A stretch of 64,000 bases of DNA, taken from positions 3,108,766 through 3,172,765 of the forward strand of contig NZ_CP021425.1 of assembly GCF_002162375.1 (NCBI RefSeq), given 5' to 3'. The notes beneath the pieces were generated by a model. It saw only the letters and a program-made list of their open reading frames with translations, was not told where the DNA came from and searched no databases. The stretch is from Oleiphilus messinensis (GTDB taxonomy: Bacteria > Pseudomonadota > Gammaproteobacteria > Pseudomonadales > Oleiphilaceae). The position numbers were made by a program, and so were the translations under genes. Shown in pieces: positions 53,205 through 64,000 of the stretch. How positions within the stretch are numbered: the stretch's first letter is position 1; every line of letters begins with the position of its first letter.

Positions 53205-56200
53205 GCTTTCCTAACCTATCGGCGATTGCTGTACGTGAGAGGTCAGTCACACTTTATTTCCTGGTTTTGTCCATTTTCGTAGGCGTCTATGCCTTTGCCA
53301 CCCTGGGGCGCGCGGAAGACCCTTCCATTACACTGCAAATGTTAGTGGTGTCCGCAGTTTGGCCTGGCGCCACGCCTGCAGAGATCGAACAGCAAGTGGT
53401 GCATCCAATTGAGAAAAACATTCAAAAAGTTGAGTATCTTGACGAAATCAAGACAACCGTTAAGGCTGGTCGGGCAGATATCCAGGTCCAGTTTCATAGT
53501 TATACGCCACAGGAAAAAATGCCGGAACTACAGTTTCAGGTTAGAAAGCGCATGTTGGATCTGTCTTCCCATCTGCCTGAAGGGGTTATAGGACCGATCG
53601 TCAATGATGACTTTTCCGATGTGTATTTCAGCCTTTTCAGCCTTTCTGCGCCCGGCCTTCCGATGCGAAAACTAACACGTTACGCCGAACGGCTCCGGGA
53701 TGAATTACAACTCATTTCCGGTGCCCGCAAAGCCGATTTGATCGGAGAGCGCGAGGAGAGAGTCTATGTAGATTTAAACAATGTTGTTATGACTAACAGC
53801 GGTATCACATCCCAAGCCGTGTTCGACGCGATAAGAGCTTACAATACGTTGATCCCAGCCGGTCAGATCGACACGACTGGGCCACGCTTACGGTTTCGGC
53901 TCGATGCAGATCTGTCTGATCCTCGGCGCTTGGCACAAGTCCCTATCCGTACTGGTGAGCATATAATCCGACTGGGGGATATTGCAGCCATTACCCAAGG
54001 TTACGAGGAACCACCATCATATTTAGCTCGAGTCAATGGTGAAGATGCAATGCTTGTCGGCGTTGTCATGAACAAAGGTGAAAACGGGTTGGTGTTTGGT
54101 GAACGCCTTGATGCTTTTCTAAGAAAAACGCGAGCTGAGCTACCCTTGGGTATGGAACTGGTTCAAATCACCAATCAGGCGGATGCCATTAAAGCGGCAG
54201 TTAATCTGTTCCAGGTGAAGTTTCTGGTGGCCGTTATCGTGGTGATGGGGATTGGATTTTTAGCATTAGGACTGCGCGCCGGTCTTATTGTCGGCGTCGC
54301 GGTTCCGATTACCCTAGGGCTGACGTTTGTAGCGATGAAAGCCGCCGATGTCAATCTGGATCGCATTACCTTGGGAGCATTAATCATCGCGTTGGGTTTA
54401 TTGGTTGATGATGCCATCATTGCGATCGAAATGATGTTGGTAAAACTGGAAGAAGGTTGGAGTAAAGTAAGTGCCGCCACTCATGCCTGGAATGCGACAG
54501 CCTCGCCCATGCTTTTTGGCACGCTGGTCACCATGTTCGGTTTTGTTCCGATTGGATTTGCCAAGTCTGGGGTAGGCGAATACGCCGGTAATATTTTTTG
54601 GGTTTTGGCTTTTTCGCTCATTATCAGTTGGTTGGTGGCCGTTACCTTCACCCCTTATTTGGGCGTAAAATTTTTGCGTGCACCCAAGCAGAAAGCCGAC
54701 AACCATATGGACGATCATTACAAATCATCCCAGGTATACGAGCATCTACGGGCTTTGATTACGTGGTGCGTTCGCCATCGGCGAACCGTGGTCTTTATTA
54801 CCTTTGCAATGTTGGTATTAGGCATCGCGGGCATGGCGGGGCCGGTGGAAAAACAGTTTTTCCCAGGCTCCGATCGGCCCGAAATATTGATTGATGTGAA
54901 TCTACCGCCCGGTACATCGATCATCACAACTGATGCGACCGTCAAGCGCCTTGAGGAGCTATTGGATTCCATGGGTGGTATTGAAAACTATGCCAGTTAT
55001 GTCGGTGGTGGCGCGCCACGCTTTTTCATCTCAGTCAATCCCGAGCATCCGGACTCTTCGTTTGCTAAAATTATCGTAACAGCGACGGGACCGGTCGAAC
55101 GTGACCGAATTATTGGTGCATTAGAGCAACATGTTGCCAATGGCGCTTTTGCCGAGGCGCGTATTCGTATTAGGCGCCTGTTATTCGGGCCGCCAGTTGA
55201 CTGGCCTGTCAGCTTCCGTATTGTCGGGCCAGACCCCGCAACCTTAAGGAAAGTGGCTCACCAGGTTAGGGAGGTTATGTCCCAAAACCCTCATGTTGTC
55301 AATCCGCACTTGGAGTGGGATCAGCGTGTACCGACGTTGAAACTTGAAATGGATGAGCAGCGGCTACGACTAATGGGATTGACACCAAACTCGGTTGCTC
55401 AACAAATACAATACCGACAAGAAGGCGTTCCTATCACTGAGGTCAGGCAAGACATTAGAACTGTCGATGTCTACGTTCGTGGCCAAGGCGCCAAACCAGC
55501 CCAAAATGAGCCTCCTATTTATGAACTCCGGAATGAAGAGGGTCAAAAGATACCGCTTGCGCATCTGGGTGAGGTGAAACTGGCTTACGAAGATGCCATG
55601 ATTCGACGCCACAACCGGGAGCTATTTCTGGCGGTTCGAGGGGAAGTAAAGCATGCGCAACCACAAGATGTCACCAAAGCATTGTGGGCGGATCTGGAAT
55701 CAATTCGTGTAGCGCTCCCTGATGGTTACAGGATTGATATAGCTGGTAGTCTGGAACGTTCACAAGAAGCAGAGGACTCTATAAATAAAGTTTTCCCGCT
55801 AATGATTGCCTTGATGGTAACTTGCGTGATGCTGCAAATGCGAAGTTTTACTGGTGTCTTGATAGTGCTGGCAACAGCCCCTTTAGGCGTCATTGGCGCC
55901 GTTTTGGCACTGCTGGTTTTCAAACAGCCTTTCGGATTTGTCGCCTTGCTTGGGCTGATCGGATTGGCGGGCATATTAATGCGCAATACTTTAATTCTAA
56001 CCCAACAGGTCAGCGATAACCTTAATGACGGCATGCTGCTATCAGACGCGGTAGTCGAGGCAGCTGTCAGGCGCGCAAGACCGGTGGTGTTAACTGCTTT
56101 GGCTGCCGCGCTCGCGTTCATTCCTTTGACGACCGATATTTTCTGGGGGCCGATGGCGTACGTTTTGATTGGTGGCGTCGTTGTGGGCACCGCCATTACG

Positions 56201-56254
56201 CTTTTGTTCGTGCCCGCGCTTTATGCGTTGGCATTCCGGTTGGACAGTAGATAA
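53201..56254 (+). CDS. RND-family efflux pump permease
   Basis: A 1017-aa RND transporter with the normal topology. TM1 is at about 20-35 ([16 protein letters not shown]) and the first periplasmic loop starts [30 protein letters not shown]2-6 lie from about 335, with the proton-relay Asp pair in [18 protein letters not shown]. Then come TM7 (about 525) and TM8-12 (about 855-1010), with [19 protein letters not shown]. It is co-transcribed with the adaptor and complete. The substrate range cannot be read from sequence. Confidence 0.93.
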   Translation: MSFPNLSAIAVRERSVTLYFLVLSIFVGVYAFATLGRAEDPSITLQMLVVSAVWPGATPAEIEQQVVHPIEKNIQKVEYLDEIKTTVKAGRADIQVQFHSYTPQEKMPELQFQVRKRMLDLSSHLPEGVIGPIVNDDFSDVYFSLFSLSAPGLPMRKLTRYAERLRDELQLISGARKADLIGEREERVYVDLNNVVMTNSGITSQAVFDAIRAYNTLIPAGQIDTTGPRLRFRLDADLSDPRRLAQVPIRTGEHIIRLGDIAAITQGYEEPPSYLARVNGEDAMLVGVVMNKGENGLVFGERLDAFLRKTRAELPLGMELVQITNQADAIKAAVNLFQVKFLVAVIVVMGIGFLALGLRAGLIVGVAVPITLGLTFVAMKAADVNLDRITLGALIIALGLLVDDAIIAIEMMLVKLEEGWSKVSAATHAWNATASPMLFGTLVTMFGFVPIGFAKSGVGEYAGNIFWVLAFSLIISWLVAVTFTPYLGVKFLRAPKQKADNHMDDHYKSSQVYEHLRALITWCVRHRRTVVFITFAMLVLGIAGMAGPVEKQFFPGSDRPEILIDVNLPPGTSIITTDATVKRLEELLDSMGGIENYASYVGGGAPRFFISVNPEHPDSSFAKIIVTATGPVERDRIIGALEQHVANGAFAEARIRIRRLLFGPPVDWPVSFRIVGPDPATLRKVAHQVREVMSQNPHVVNPHLEWDQRVPTLKLEMDEQRLRLMGLTPNSVAQQIQYRQEGVPITEVRQDIRTVDVYVRGQGAKPAQNEPPIYELRNEEGQKIPLAHLGEVKLAYEDAMIRRHNRELFLAVRGEVKHAQPQDVTKALWADLESIRVALPDGYRIDIAGSLERSQEAEDSINKVFPLMIALMVTCVMLQMRSFTGVLIVLATAPLGVIGAVLALLVFKQPFGFVALLGLIGLAGILMRNTLILTQQVSDNLNDGMLLSDAVVEAAVRRARPVVLTALAAALAFIPLTTDIFWGPMAYVLIGGVVVGTAITLLFVPALYALAFRLDSR

Positions 56255-56261
56255 GCGCGTA

Positions 56262-59054
56262 TGCGAGGAGGTTCGTCGTCAAGGAGTCAAGGTCGAGAAG
56301 CGATCAAACAGTATCCTCCAGGTCGTGACCATGTCATCGCCCGGCGAACACTATGATTCAATCTTCATCAGCAACTATACGCTGATCAATGTGATTGACG
56401 AGCTTAAGCGCATACCAGGCGTCGGCAGCGCTTCCCTGTTCGGCGCCAAAGACTATGCCATGCGTGTCTGGCTGCGACCGGATATGCTCGCCGCATATCG
56501 GCTTACTCCCAGTGAAGTCGCCGAAGCAATTCGCAACCAGAATGCGCAGTTCGCCGCCGGTCAATTCGGCCAGGAACCCATGCCAGACAACCTGGCCTTT
56601 ACCTACAGTGTTTCAACCCGCAGCCGGATGGTCCAGCCCAGCGAATTCGAAGACATCATCCTTCGCTCTAACGCTGAGGGGGGAGTCTTGCGACTCAAGG
56701 ACGTGGCTCGTGTGGAGCTGGGTGCTCAGGACTATGCTTTCACCGCAACGGCCAATGGGGAACCGGCCGTGCCCATCGGGATCTATTTACAACCTGGTGC
56801 CAACGCCCTTGCAACAGCAGCCGCCGTCAGAGACAAAATGGAGGAGTTGGCGCAACGTTTTCCCGAGGGACTCAATTACGACGTCCCGTTCGACACCACC
56901 AAATTTGTAGAGGTTTCGATCAACGAAGTTATCAAGACCTTTGTTGAGGCCACTATGCTTGTCGTGCTGGTGGTTTTCCTGTTTCTCCAAAACATCCGTG
57001 CCACCATTATTCCAGTGCTGGCCATTCCTGTTTCGATTATCGGTACCTTTGCCGGCATGTATTTACTCGGCTTTTCGATCAACTTGCTGACCTTGTTCGG
57101 TCTGGTACTAGCCATTGGCATCGTGGTCGATGACGCCATCATTGTTATCGAGAACGTCGAACGTCACATGAGCGAAGAAGGATTGCCGCCCAGGGAGGCG
57201 GCTATCCAAGCCATGGAAGAAGTCTCCGGCCCGGTGATCGCCATTGTTTTCGTGCTCTCTTCGGTTTTCATCCCCGTTGCGTTTCTTGGTGGACTTACGG
57301 GGGAAATGTACAAGCAATTCGCAGTGACCATCGCAGTATCGGTAATACTTTCCGGTATTGTTGCGCTCACGCTGACGCCGGCATTGTGTGCGCTGCTGCT
57401 CAAGCCCACACATGGCGAACCTACCCTGCCTTTTCGCTGGTTCAATCGCGCCTTCACCGTCCTTACAGCAGGCTACGTTGGCGGTGTGCGCTTTATACTG
57501 CGTCGTATCGGACTGGGTTTGCTAGTGTTTACCGGCCTAATGGCTATCACATTCGATTTATTCGAACGCGTGCCCAGCAGTCTGGTACCTCCTGAAGATC
57601 AAGGCTATGTAGTCATGGTCTACCAGCTGCCGCCCGCAACGGCACTCAACCGTACCGAGCAAGTCACACGTCAGATGTCAGAAAAGCTTAGAGATGAGCC
57701 TACCGTTCACTCTACGGTGACTTTCGCCGGCTTTGATATTCTAAGTCGATCTCAAAAGTCTAATAGTGGCATGTCGTTTGTGCCGTTGAAAGATTGGTCT
57801 GAGCGTACCGAACCCGCGGAGGATGCCCGCCTGTTGGTAAGTCGATTTATGATGTTGGGTGGCGATATTCGCGAAGCGATGGTCTTTGCATTCAATCCAC
57901 CGCCAATTACCGGCATCAGTACAACCGGCGGTTTCGAGGGTTATCTTCAGAGTCGTAGCGGCGAAAGCCTTGACGTGCTGTTTAGCACTGCCAGCCGACT
58001 AGTGGCCGAAGCGAACAAAAGACCCGAGTTGACACGCGTGCGCACTACCTTTTCCGTTAACACACCACAGTATTTCATCACCCTTGACCGGGAAAAGGCA
58101 CGAGCACTGAAAGTGCCAATCGATCAAGTATTTGCAACTATGCAAAGCACCTTCGGTAGCCTTTACGTCAATGACTTTACCCTGTTTGGCCGTAACTACC
58201 GCGTCAATCTGCAATCGGAAGCTGATTTTAGACGCTCCCCCGAAGACTTGCGCCACGTTTTTGTCCAGTCTGAGAGCGGACATTTAGTGCCTTTGGATTC
58301 GCTTGTAACGGTGAAACGCATTATTGGCCCTGATATCGTGGAGCGTTTCAACATTTTTCCCGCGGCTAAAATCATGGGCGAACCGGCACCGGGTTACAGC
58401 TCCGGCCAGGCCCTTGCAGCGCTTGAGACTATCGCGGACGAGGTTCTCGGCGAAGATTATTCACTAGGCTGGGTCGGCTCGGCTTACCAGGAGAAGGTGG
58501 CTGCTGGTACTGCCGCTTTTGCATTTTTGTTCGGCATCGTCATGGTTTTTCTAATCCTGGCGGCGCAGTATGAACGCTGGTCGTTACCTCTGGTGGTCGT
58601 CACCGCAGTTCCATTTGCTGTATTCGGCGCTATCTTAGCAACCTGGTTGCGAGGATTGGACAATGATCTCTATTTCCAGATAGGTCTTATTACGCTAATC
58701 GGTCTATCCGCCAAAAACGCGATTCTGATCGTTGAATTTGCCATGCTCCATCGGCGCGAGGGGTTATCCCTTGTTGATGCGGCGATTGCAGCGGCGCGCC
58801 TGCGGTTTCGTCCGATCGTTATGACCTCTCTTGCCTTTACGCTTGGGGCCGTCCCTCTGGCCATCAGTTCCGGGGCAGGTTCGGCCAGCCGCCATGCCAT
58901 CGGTACAGGCGTTATCGGTGGCATGCTGGCAGCCACGTTCATTGCGACATTCTTCATTCCGCTGTTTCTTTGCATGATTGGTCAATTCACTGATCGTCGG
59001 CGTGAAAAATCACTCTCCGCAACAACACCATACAAGGAACCCTCCGATGAGTAG
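56262..59054 (+). pseudogene. HAE1/AcrB-type RND pump, 5' truncated by fusion deletion
   Basis: Homology begins abruptly at about 56262 with [21 protein letters not shown], which corresponds to residue about 115 of AcrB-like pumps, just after the stop of the preceding RND gene. The missing part includes TM1 and most of the first porter subdomain. From there the gene is intact to the stop at 59052-59054: [19 protein letters not shown], the Asp pair in [47 protein letters not shown]. An in-frame ATG at 56222 lies inside the upstream gene. A working pump is unlikely without TM1. Codon use is more GC-rich than the upstream pump, suggesting a different source. Confidence 0.88.
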
Positions 59055-60444
59055 ACTCATTTTGCTGACAATAACCGGCTTGCTGATCGGCGGTTGTTCG
59101 TTCGCGCCCGAATATGAACAACCGCAGGTACCGCTGCCTGAACAGTGGAACGATCCCAGGCTGGATGATCACGAAACTCGAGCCGAACAATGGTGGCAGA
59201 GGTTTGGCGATCCGGCTCTCGCGAAGTTGGTGCAAGAATCCCTTGACGCTAACCTCGACCTTCAGATCGCAGCTGCTCGCGTCACCGAGGCTCGCGCGTT
59301 TCTCTTGGGTCAAGAAGCGGAACGTTACCCAATGCTGAGTATCGAAGGCAGCGGCACTCGTCAAGGGCCGAGCGAAGAAGCAGCGGGTTTTGGGCCCAAT
59401 CAGGCTAAACCCTTTACAGACTTTCGAGTTGGCGGTCTACTGACCTATGAGTTTGATATTTGGGGACGACAGGCAAATGCCAGCGAGGCTGCACAATATA
59501 GGCTGCTGGCCAGCGCTGCTAATCACGAGACGGTGCGCCTGGCTATTATCTCAGAGGTGGCGACCGGCTATATCAATTTACTCGCGCTGAATCATCAGAT
59601 AGATATAGCCGAAAACACCATAGCCACGCGACGTGAATCAGTTCAGTTGCAACGGGCCCGCTTTCAAGGTGGCGATATTGATGAGTTGGCACTGCGGCAG
59701 GCGGAAGCGGAGCTGGCGGCGGCACAGGCAGAGTTGCCCGCTTTACGTCTTCGACAAACCATTCAGATCCATGCAATTGCTGTTCTATTGGGAAAACCAC
59801 CTCACGCAATGAAGCAAGATTCGCTTACAACTTACAGTTCAATCGAATCTCTCGAGGCACCTGCAACATTTCCTGCAGGGACACCTGCGGCGTTGATTGT
59901 GAGGAGGCCAGATATAAAAGCCGCTGAACAACTCTTAAAAGCGGCTAATGCCGAGATCGGTGTCGCCCGTTCTGCCTATTTGCCGACCATTTCATTTGCG
60001 GGGCTTATCGGTTTACAAAGCGCCCAAGTAGGTGATTTGTTTTCCAGTAATGCCGCAAATTGGCAGTTAGGAGGTTCCTTGCTTTCGCCACTGGTGGATT
60101 TCGGTCGCACCGAGGCACTTATCGCACAAGCCGAGTCACGACAACGTCAGGCCTATCTATCCTATGGGCGCGTTGTTCAAAATGCCTTTCGAGAAGTTTG
60201 GGATGCGTTAGAACAAGTCCAACGCACCGACGAGCGTTTACAATCAAAACATATTCAAGTCACTGCGCTAAAAAAATCGACTCATTTGGCGCGCGAACGC
60301 TTCGAAGGGGGATACTCAAGCTACTTGGAAGTGCTGGATGCCGAGAGAAACCTTTTTAACGCGGAGCTAGCCCTTGTCGAAATCAAGCGTGATCGATTGC
60401 TAGCGGCCATTAGTCTTTTTCGTGCCCTGGGTGGTGACTATTAA
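59047..60444 (+). CDS. Outer-membrane efflux channel lipoprotein (OprM/NodT type)
   Basis: ATG 59047 (site AAGGAACCCTCCG) overlaps the RND stop by 8 bases. The N-terminus [31 protein letters not shown] has the lipobox IGGC followed by the OprM-type PxYxxP start. Two long-helix OEP repeats follow ([60 protein letters not shown], and again [32 protein letters not shown]). It ends in [16 protein letters not shown]. It can supply the outer channel for the intact adaptor-pump pair upstream, although it originally belonged with the truncated AcrB-type pump. Confidence 0.93.
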   Translation: MSRLILLTITGLLIGGCSFAPEYEQPQVPLPEQWNDPRLDDHETRAEQWWQRFGDPALAKLVQESLDANLDLQIAAARVTEARAFLLGQEAERYPMLSIEGSGTRQGPSEEAAGFGPNQAKPFTDFRVGGLLTYEFDIWGRQANASEAAQYRLLASAANHETVRLAIISEVATGYINLLALNHQIDIAENTIATRRESVQLQRARFQGGDIDELALRQAEAELAAAQAELPALRLRQTIQIHAIAVLLGKPPHAMKQDSLTTYSSIESLEAPATFPAGTPAALIVRRPDIKAAEQLLKAANAEIGVARSAYLPTISFAGLIGLQSAQVGDLFSSNAANWQLGGSLLSPLVDFGRTEALIAQAESRQRQAYLSYGRVVQNAFREVWDALEQVQRTDERLQSKHIQVTALKKSTHLARERFEGGYSSYLEVLDAERNLFNAELALVEIKRDRLLAAISLFRALGGDY

Positions 60445-60564
60445 TCGTCCCTGGGATGTAATTGGTTCACCCTTTGAACTTAATCAACAACCACAAGCCT
60501 CAACAATAAATGAATGGAATTTAAATGTGGCTGACGATCGGGCTGCATTGAATCGGCACTCGCT

Positions 60565-60870
60565 ATGGAAAACATCAAACATATTCAGCTGTTATCCAGC
60601 ACGGAAGTCGAAGAGCTATATGCTCGCCCTGAATTCAATGCCCATGAACAGTGCCTGTATTTTTCATTAAGCCCGGCAGAACTCGCCGCACTTGAGCAGT
60701 TTCGCAATACCCGGACCCGCATCCACTTTATTCTTCAATTGGGTTATTTCAAGGCCAAACAGCAGTTCTTCAACTTCTCATTCGACGAGGTCAGCAGCGA
60801 TGTTCAGTATATCATTGCAACCTATTACAGCGATGCGGTTGCCACCCAGTTCAAAGGAAGCCTATCTCGA
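60565..60870 (+). pseudogene. N-terminal fragment of a Tn3-family transposase (DUF4158)
   Basis: From ATG 60565, residues 1-102 (MENIKHIQLLSSTEVEELYA, ECLYFSLSPAEL, IHFILQLGYFKAKQQFFNFS, IATYYSDAVATQFKGSLSR) match the DUF4158 N-terminal domain found at the start of Tn3-family transposases. The match ends exactly where the 28-bp inverted repeat at 60871 begins. The frame then runs on as GLSTEAGPDFPRYS to a stop at 60931. It differs from the complete tnpA N-terminus at 61135, so a different Tn3-type element was inserted and lost here. 60445-60564 holds no gene I recognise. Confidence 0.8.
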
Positions 60871-61051
60871 GGTCTCTCTACAGAAGCGGGGCCAGATTTC
60901 CCGCGATATAGCCTAATTGCCTGTTTTTATTGATATAGTTCTGAATGAAGAGTTAAAAGCTATATTCTCAGAAAAACGAAGAGCAAATTCTCAATGACTC
61001 AGCGGGTAACAGGGTTTTGTGGGAATCTGGCCCCGCTTTTGTAGAGATACC
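60871..61051. mobile_element. 181-bp miniature inverted-repeat insertion (candidate)
   Basis: Its ends are 28-base inverted repeats (60871-60898 and 61024-61051) agreeing at 26 of 28 positions; the shared core is AAGCGGGGCCAGATT with TCTCTACA outside. The left end coincides with the break in the DUF4158 fragment. The interior (about 125 bp) holds no gene. No clear target duplication is visible. It could be a MITE-like derivative of an unknown IS, or two facing solo ends left by a deletion. Confidence 0.55.
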
Positions 61052-61134
61052 CATTTTTGCATCCGCCAAAAGAAAAAACAATAAAAACAACGCCATAGGA
61101 GCTGTTGGCGTACCCAAACCCGAGGAAGGCGACC

Positions 61135-64000
61135 ATGACAGCCAATGAGCAATTCCTGACGAATCAGCAGCGCTATCAACCTTTAACATTACCCCAGCGA
61201 TTTTCCGATGAAGAGATGGTACGTGACTGGACGCTGAGCCGCCGGGATGGCCAAATGGTCAACCGGTACCGCAAACAGTATCGCTTAGGTCTCGCCATTC
61301 AACTTTGCGCCATGCGCCTGTATGGTCGGTTTCTGAACCAGCTCAATGACCTCTCGCCCAGGGTCATCAGCTACCTGAGCAATCAGTTGGAATTGCCGCC
61401 CACGTTGACGGTGGCAGTACCCGAGCGGGAGGCCACCTTACTCGAGCACCGGAATAATATCCTTCAATATTTGGGTTTTAAGCGGTTCGACGAGAAGGCC
61501 GAAGCGGCGCTTGATCGCTGGATCGAAGAGCATGCCCGTCAGGGACTGTTGCCGGACGAACTCTTTCACCGGGCGGAACGGCATCTGTTGCTGAAACGCA
61601 TTGTACTGCCTGGCCCCACCACGATAGAGCGGCAGATTATTCGTGTTTGTAATCAGGTCCATGCCCAGCTCTATGAGCAGGTCTTCGAACAGATGTCGCC
61701 GGAACTGCGCGCCGCGATCGATGATCTGTTGCAAACCGCCGGCGGCAATCAACGGACCTATTTCAACCAATTGAAGGAATATCCGCCGGGCGCCAAAATC
61801 TCATCGCTGAAACGCTATTTGGAACGTTACGAAAATCTAGTGGCCACCGGGATTAACGCGTTCGAAGAAAAGATCATTGATAATGCTTTTCTTCACTATT
61901 TGTACCGTTTGACCAAACGCTACAGCGCCCACGATATGAAGCGGTTCAAGGATCATAAACGCTATGCCTTGATGGTGTGTTTTCTATTGGAGTCGCGCAA
62001 ACTGTTGCTGGATCACTTGGTCAAAATGCACGATCAGTACATGACGGAACTGTGCCGGCAGACCAAAAACAGCCACGACAAAAAGCACAAAGAATTTCGT
62101 AAACGGCAAAAGAAAGCGATCGACGCGGTACTCGATACGACTCATGTACTGTTGGAATGGCCGGATGAACAACCGCTCTATAAGCAAGATTTATGGCAAC
62201 GCATCGACGAAAAGCAGTTGCGTGCATCCATTGACGATTTGTATATCTTTAAACGACTGGAAGAACGTGGGTACTGCGATTTATTGCTGACCCGTTATCC
62301 CAGCTTGCGTAAGTATTTTGCTGATTTTATCCGGTTGCCTTTTGACGTTGCGAAAGGATCGGGCGCCTTATTGCGGGCCATTCGACTGGTTCGTCAGTTG
62401 GACGCCGGCGAAATAAAGAGGCTGCCCGAGAATGCACCGATTGCGTTTATTCCACGCGAATTACGGCGCAGCTTGAAGGATTCATCCGGGAATATCAATC
62501 GCAATGTGTGGGAAATGGGGTTGGCATTGGCGATGAAAGACGCTTTGCGTTCCGGAGACCTGTATTTGCCGCAGAGCAAGCAGCACGTGTCCTTCTGGGA
62601 TCTCACACTCAACGAACCGAACTGGGATGAAACCCGACACACGGTCTATACCGAACTCCAACAACCATTCCCGCACCAAATCCGCTCGGCCATCTCTTCT
62701 CAGTTCCACGAAGCCGTATCCGAAGCCCAAAAGCGTTTTGGTCTGGATAACTTTGCCGAAATACATAATGGCCGATTAAAATTGAAGCGCGACGACAAGC
62801 TGGATGTACCGGATAAAGTCTCTCAGCTACAAAAAGTCATCGACGCCCATATGCCAACCATCCGCATCGAGCAGCTGTTGATGGAAGTGGATCAAATGAC
62901 CCATTACAGTCGCCATTTTGTGCCTATCCAACACCATCAATCGCGCCCGAAAGCGTTTTATAAGAGTCTGATTGCCGCCATTATCTCGCAAGCCACCAAT
63001 TTAGGCGTGGTTTCCATGAGTGCCAGCGTCAAAGGGGTTACCGTGGATATGTTACGGCATATCCTGCAATACTATATCCGGGAAGAAACCTTGATTAACG
63101 CCAGCGCTGAAATCGTCAATCAACACCATCTACTGCCATTGAGCGCCATGCATGGCACCGGTACCTTATCTTCATCCGACGCCCAACGTTTTAAAATTCG
63201 CGCTGACAGCCTGTTAGCCTCTTACTATCCGCGCTATTACGGTTACTATGAGAAGGCCATCGGCATCTACACGCATGTATCCGATCAGTATTCGGTATTC
63301 AGTACCAAGGTGATTTCCTGTAGCCCACGGGAAGCCTTGTACGTGCTCGACGGGCTGCTGGAAAACAATACCATTCTTAAAATCCGGGAGCATACCACCG
63401 ATACGCATGGCTACACTGAAATCGTCTTTGCCCTGTGCTATCTGCTCGGGTTCTACTTCATGCCCAGAATACGGGATCTGAAGGACCAACAGTTGTATCG
63501 GGTTGATAAGACCGCTGATTATGGTGACCTCAACCAGTTACTCACCAGAACGGCCGATTTGGCGATCATCGAGGAACAGTGGGAATACATGATGCGGGTG
63601 GCCATTTCGCTTAAGCAGAAAACTGCTCCGGCACATGTCATCGTGCAACGGTTAACCAATGGCTCGCCCTCGGATCGCCTGACCAAAGCGTTCACCCATC
63701 TTGGGCGTATCATCAAAACCGAATATATCTTGCGATACCTCACCGATCCGGAGCTGCGCCGTACCGTCCAGCGGCAACTGAATAAAGGCGAATACCGGCA
63801 TAAGCTGCCACGCTGGATCTTCTTTGCTGACCAAGGCGAATTCACTACCGGTGACTACGAAGAAATCATGAACAAGGCCAGCAGCCTCAGTTTTGTATCC
63901 AACGCCATTTTGTATTGGAACACCATCAAAATAAACGACATTGTTGAGCAACTCAGGCAGCAGGGAGAAGCGATTGATGATGAGACCTTATCCCATATCT
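61135..64000 (+). CDS. tnpA: Tn3-family transposase TnpA (Tn4651-like), 3' end beyond window
   Basis: ATG 61135 follows GAGGAAGGCGACC. About 955 codons are open to the right edge, so the gene lacks its end. The N-terminal DNA-binding region is LTLPQRFSDEEMVRDWTLSRRDGQMVNRYRKQYRLGLAIQLCAMRLYGRFL. The catalytic core has MHGTGTLSSSDAQRFKI, the first Asp in YTHVSDQYSVFSTKVI, and the second in LLGFYFMPRIRDLKDQ. The last residues (NTIKINDIVEQLRQQGEAIDDETLSHI) stand just before the expected WEH motif, so the catalytic Glu is presumably just outside. With tnpS and tnpT this defines a Tn4651-group element. Confidence 0.93.
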   Translation, partial: MTANEQFLTNQQRYQPLTLPQRFSDEEMVRDWTLSRRDGQMVNRYRKQYRLGLAIQLCAMRLYGRFLNQLNDLSPRVISYLSNQLELPPTLTVAVPEREATLLEHRNNILQYLGFKRFDEKAEAALDRWIEEHARQGLLPDELFHRAERHLLLKRIVLPGPTTIERQIIRVCNQVHAQLYEQVFEQMSPELRAAIDDLLQTAGGNQRTYFNQLKEYPPGAKISSLKRYLERYENLVATGINAFEEKIIDNAFLHYLYRLTKRYSAHDMKRFKDHKRYALMVCFLLESRKLLLDHLVKMHDQYMTELCRQTKNSHDKKHKEFRKRQKKAIDAVLDTTHVLLEWPDEQPLYKQDLWQRIDEKQLRASIDDLYIFKRLEERGYCDLLLTRYPSLRKYFADFIRLPFDVAKGSGALLRAIRLVRQLDAGEIKRLPENAPIAFIPRELRRSLKDSSGNINRNVWEMGLALAMKDALRSGDLYLPQSKQHVSFWDLTLNEPNWDETRHTVYTELQQPFPHQIRSAISSQFHEAVSEAQKRFGLDNFAEIHNGRLKLKRDDKLDVPDKVSQLQKVIDAHMPTIRIEQLLMEVDQMTHYSRHFVPIQHHQSRPKAFYKSLIAAIISQATNLGVVSMSASVKGVTVDMLRHILQYYIREETLINASAEIVNQHHLLPLSAMHGTGTLSSSDAQRFKIRADSLLASYYPRYYGYYEKAIGIYTHVSDQYSVFSTKVISCSPREALYVLDGLLENNTILKIREHTTDTHGYTEIVFALCYLLGFYFMPRIRDLKDQQLYRVDKTADYGDLNQLLTRTADLAIIEEQWEYMMRVAISLKQKTAPAHVIVQRLTNGSPSDRLTKAFTHLGRIIKTEYILRYLTDPELRRTVQRQLNKGEYRHKLPRWIFFADQGEFTTGDYEEIMNKASSLSFVSNAILYWNTIKINDIVEQLRQQGEAIDDETLSHI

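Noticed and set aside
56169-56262. An in-frame extension of the second RND pump back to 56169
   Set aside because: That stretch is the out-of-frame 3' end of the first pump and has no RND N-terminal features.

Overview
The window reads as chromosome of a free-living, probably marine, gammaproteobacterium. The evidence is the protein families present: a CbtAB / single-chain ChlID / CobN cobalamin cluster, a class III alcohol dehydrogenase plus S-formylglutathione hydrolase formaldehyde module, a c-di-GMP phosphorelay and a Tn4651-type transposon. No rRNA or tRNA was seen, so I do not name a genus.

Layout. (1) 1-3352, minus strand: a secreted-type subtilisin-like protease with an N-terminal DUF4214-like region and repeated C-terminal PPC-like beta domains, cut by the left edge. 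(2) 3.4-34.5 kb: a nearly complete corrin-ring gene set. cobC and cbiB run leftward. A cobalamin riboswitch at about 5.7 kb precedes cbtB-cbtA-chlID-cobO-cobB; a second, divergent cobB paralog runs convergently into the first; cbiD-cobK-cbiX-cobH-cobL-cobI-cbiG-cobJ-cobM follow in a tightly coupled operon; then come a GFA-family enzyme and a divergent GGDEF-EAL response regulator / hybrid histidine kinase pair; then cobW-cobN-cobQ. The set mixes early-cobalt genes (cbiX, cbiD, cbiG) with a late cobaltochelatase (cobN plus ChlID). (3) 34.6-41.4 kb: AT-richer accessory genes: two transcription factors (LysR, GlxA/AraC), two carboxymuconolactone-decarboxylase-like proteins, a GST, an NTF2-like protein, an HxlR regulator with two matching operators, and a COG0523 metallochaperone behind a Zur-like palindrome. 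(4) 41.4-45.7 kb: LysR / adhC / fghA formaldehyde detoxification. Its spacers hold chimeric remains: a VOC gene fused to a frameshifted DUF3422 tail, a Rossmann-like start, a UvrA-like piece, and a decayed second copy of hxlR-zigA. (5) 45.65-48.6 kb: two tandem periplasmic solute-binding proteins. The downstream one is split in its signal peptide by a complete IS4-family element with perfect 19-bp ends and a 10-bp target duplication. (6) 48.6 kb to the right edge: a Tn3-family element of the Tn4651 type, with tnpT and tnpS divergent around a large dyad (resolution site), TetR-regulated RND efflux cargo that has suffered a fusion deletion, a remnant of another Tn3 transposase, a 181-bp inverted-repeat insertion, and tnpA running off the window.

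How the parts work together. Regions 2 and 4 look like stable host functions (B12 synthesis with B12-controlled cobalt uptake; glutathione-dependent formaldehyde oxidation). Regions 3, 5 and 6 show repeated insertion, duplication and deletion. All family assignments come from reading motifs in the translated sequence; no database search was run.
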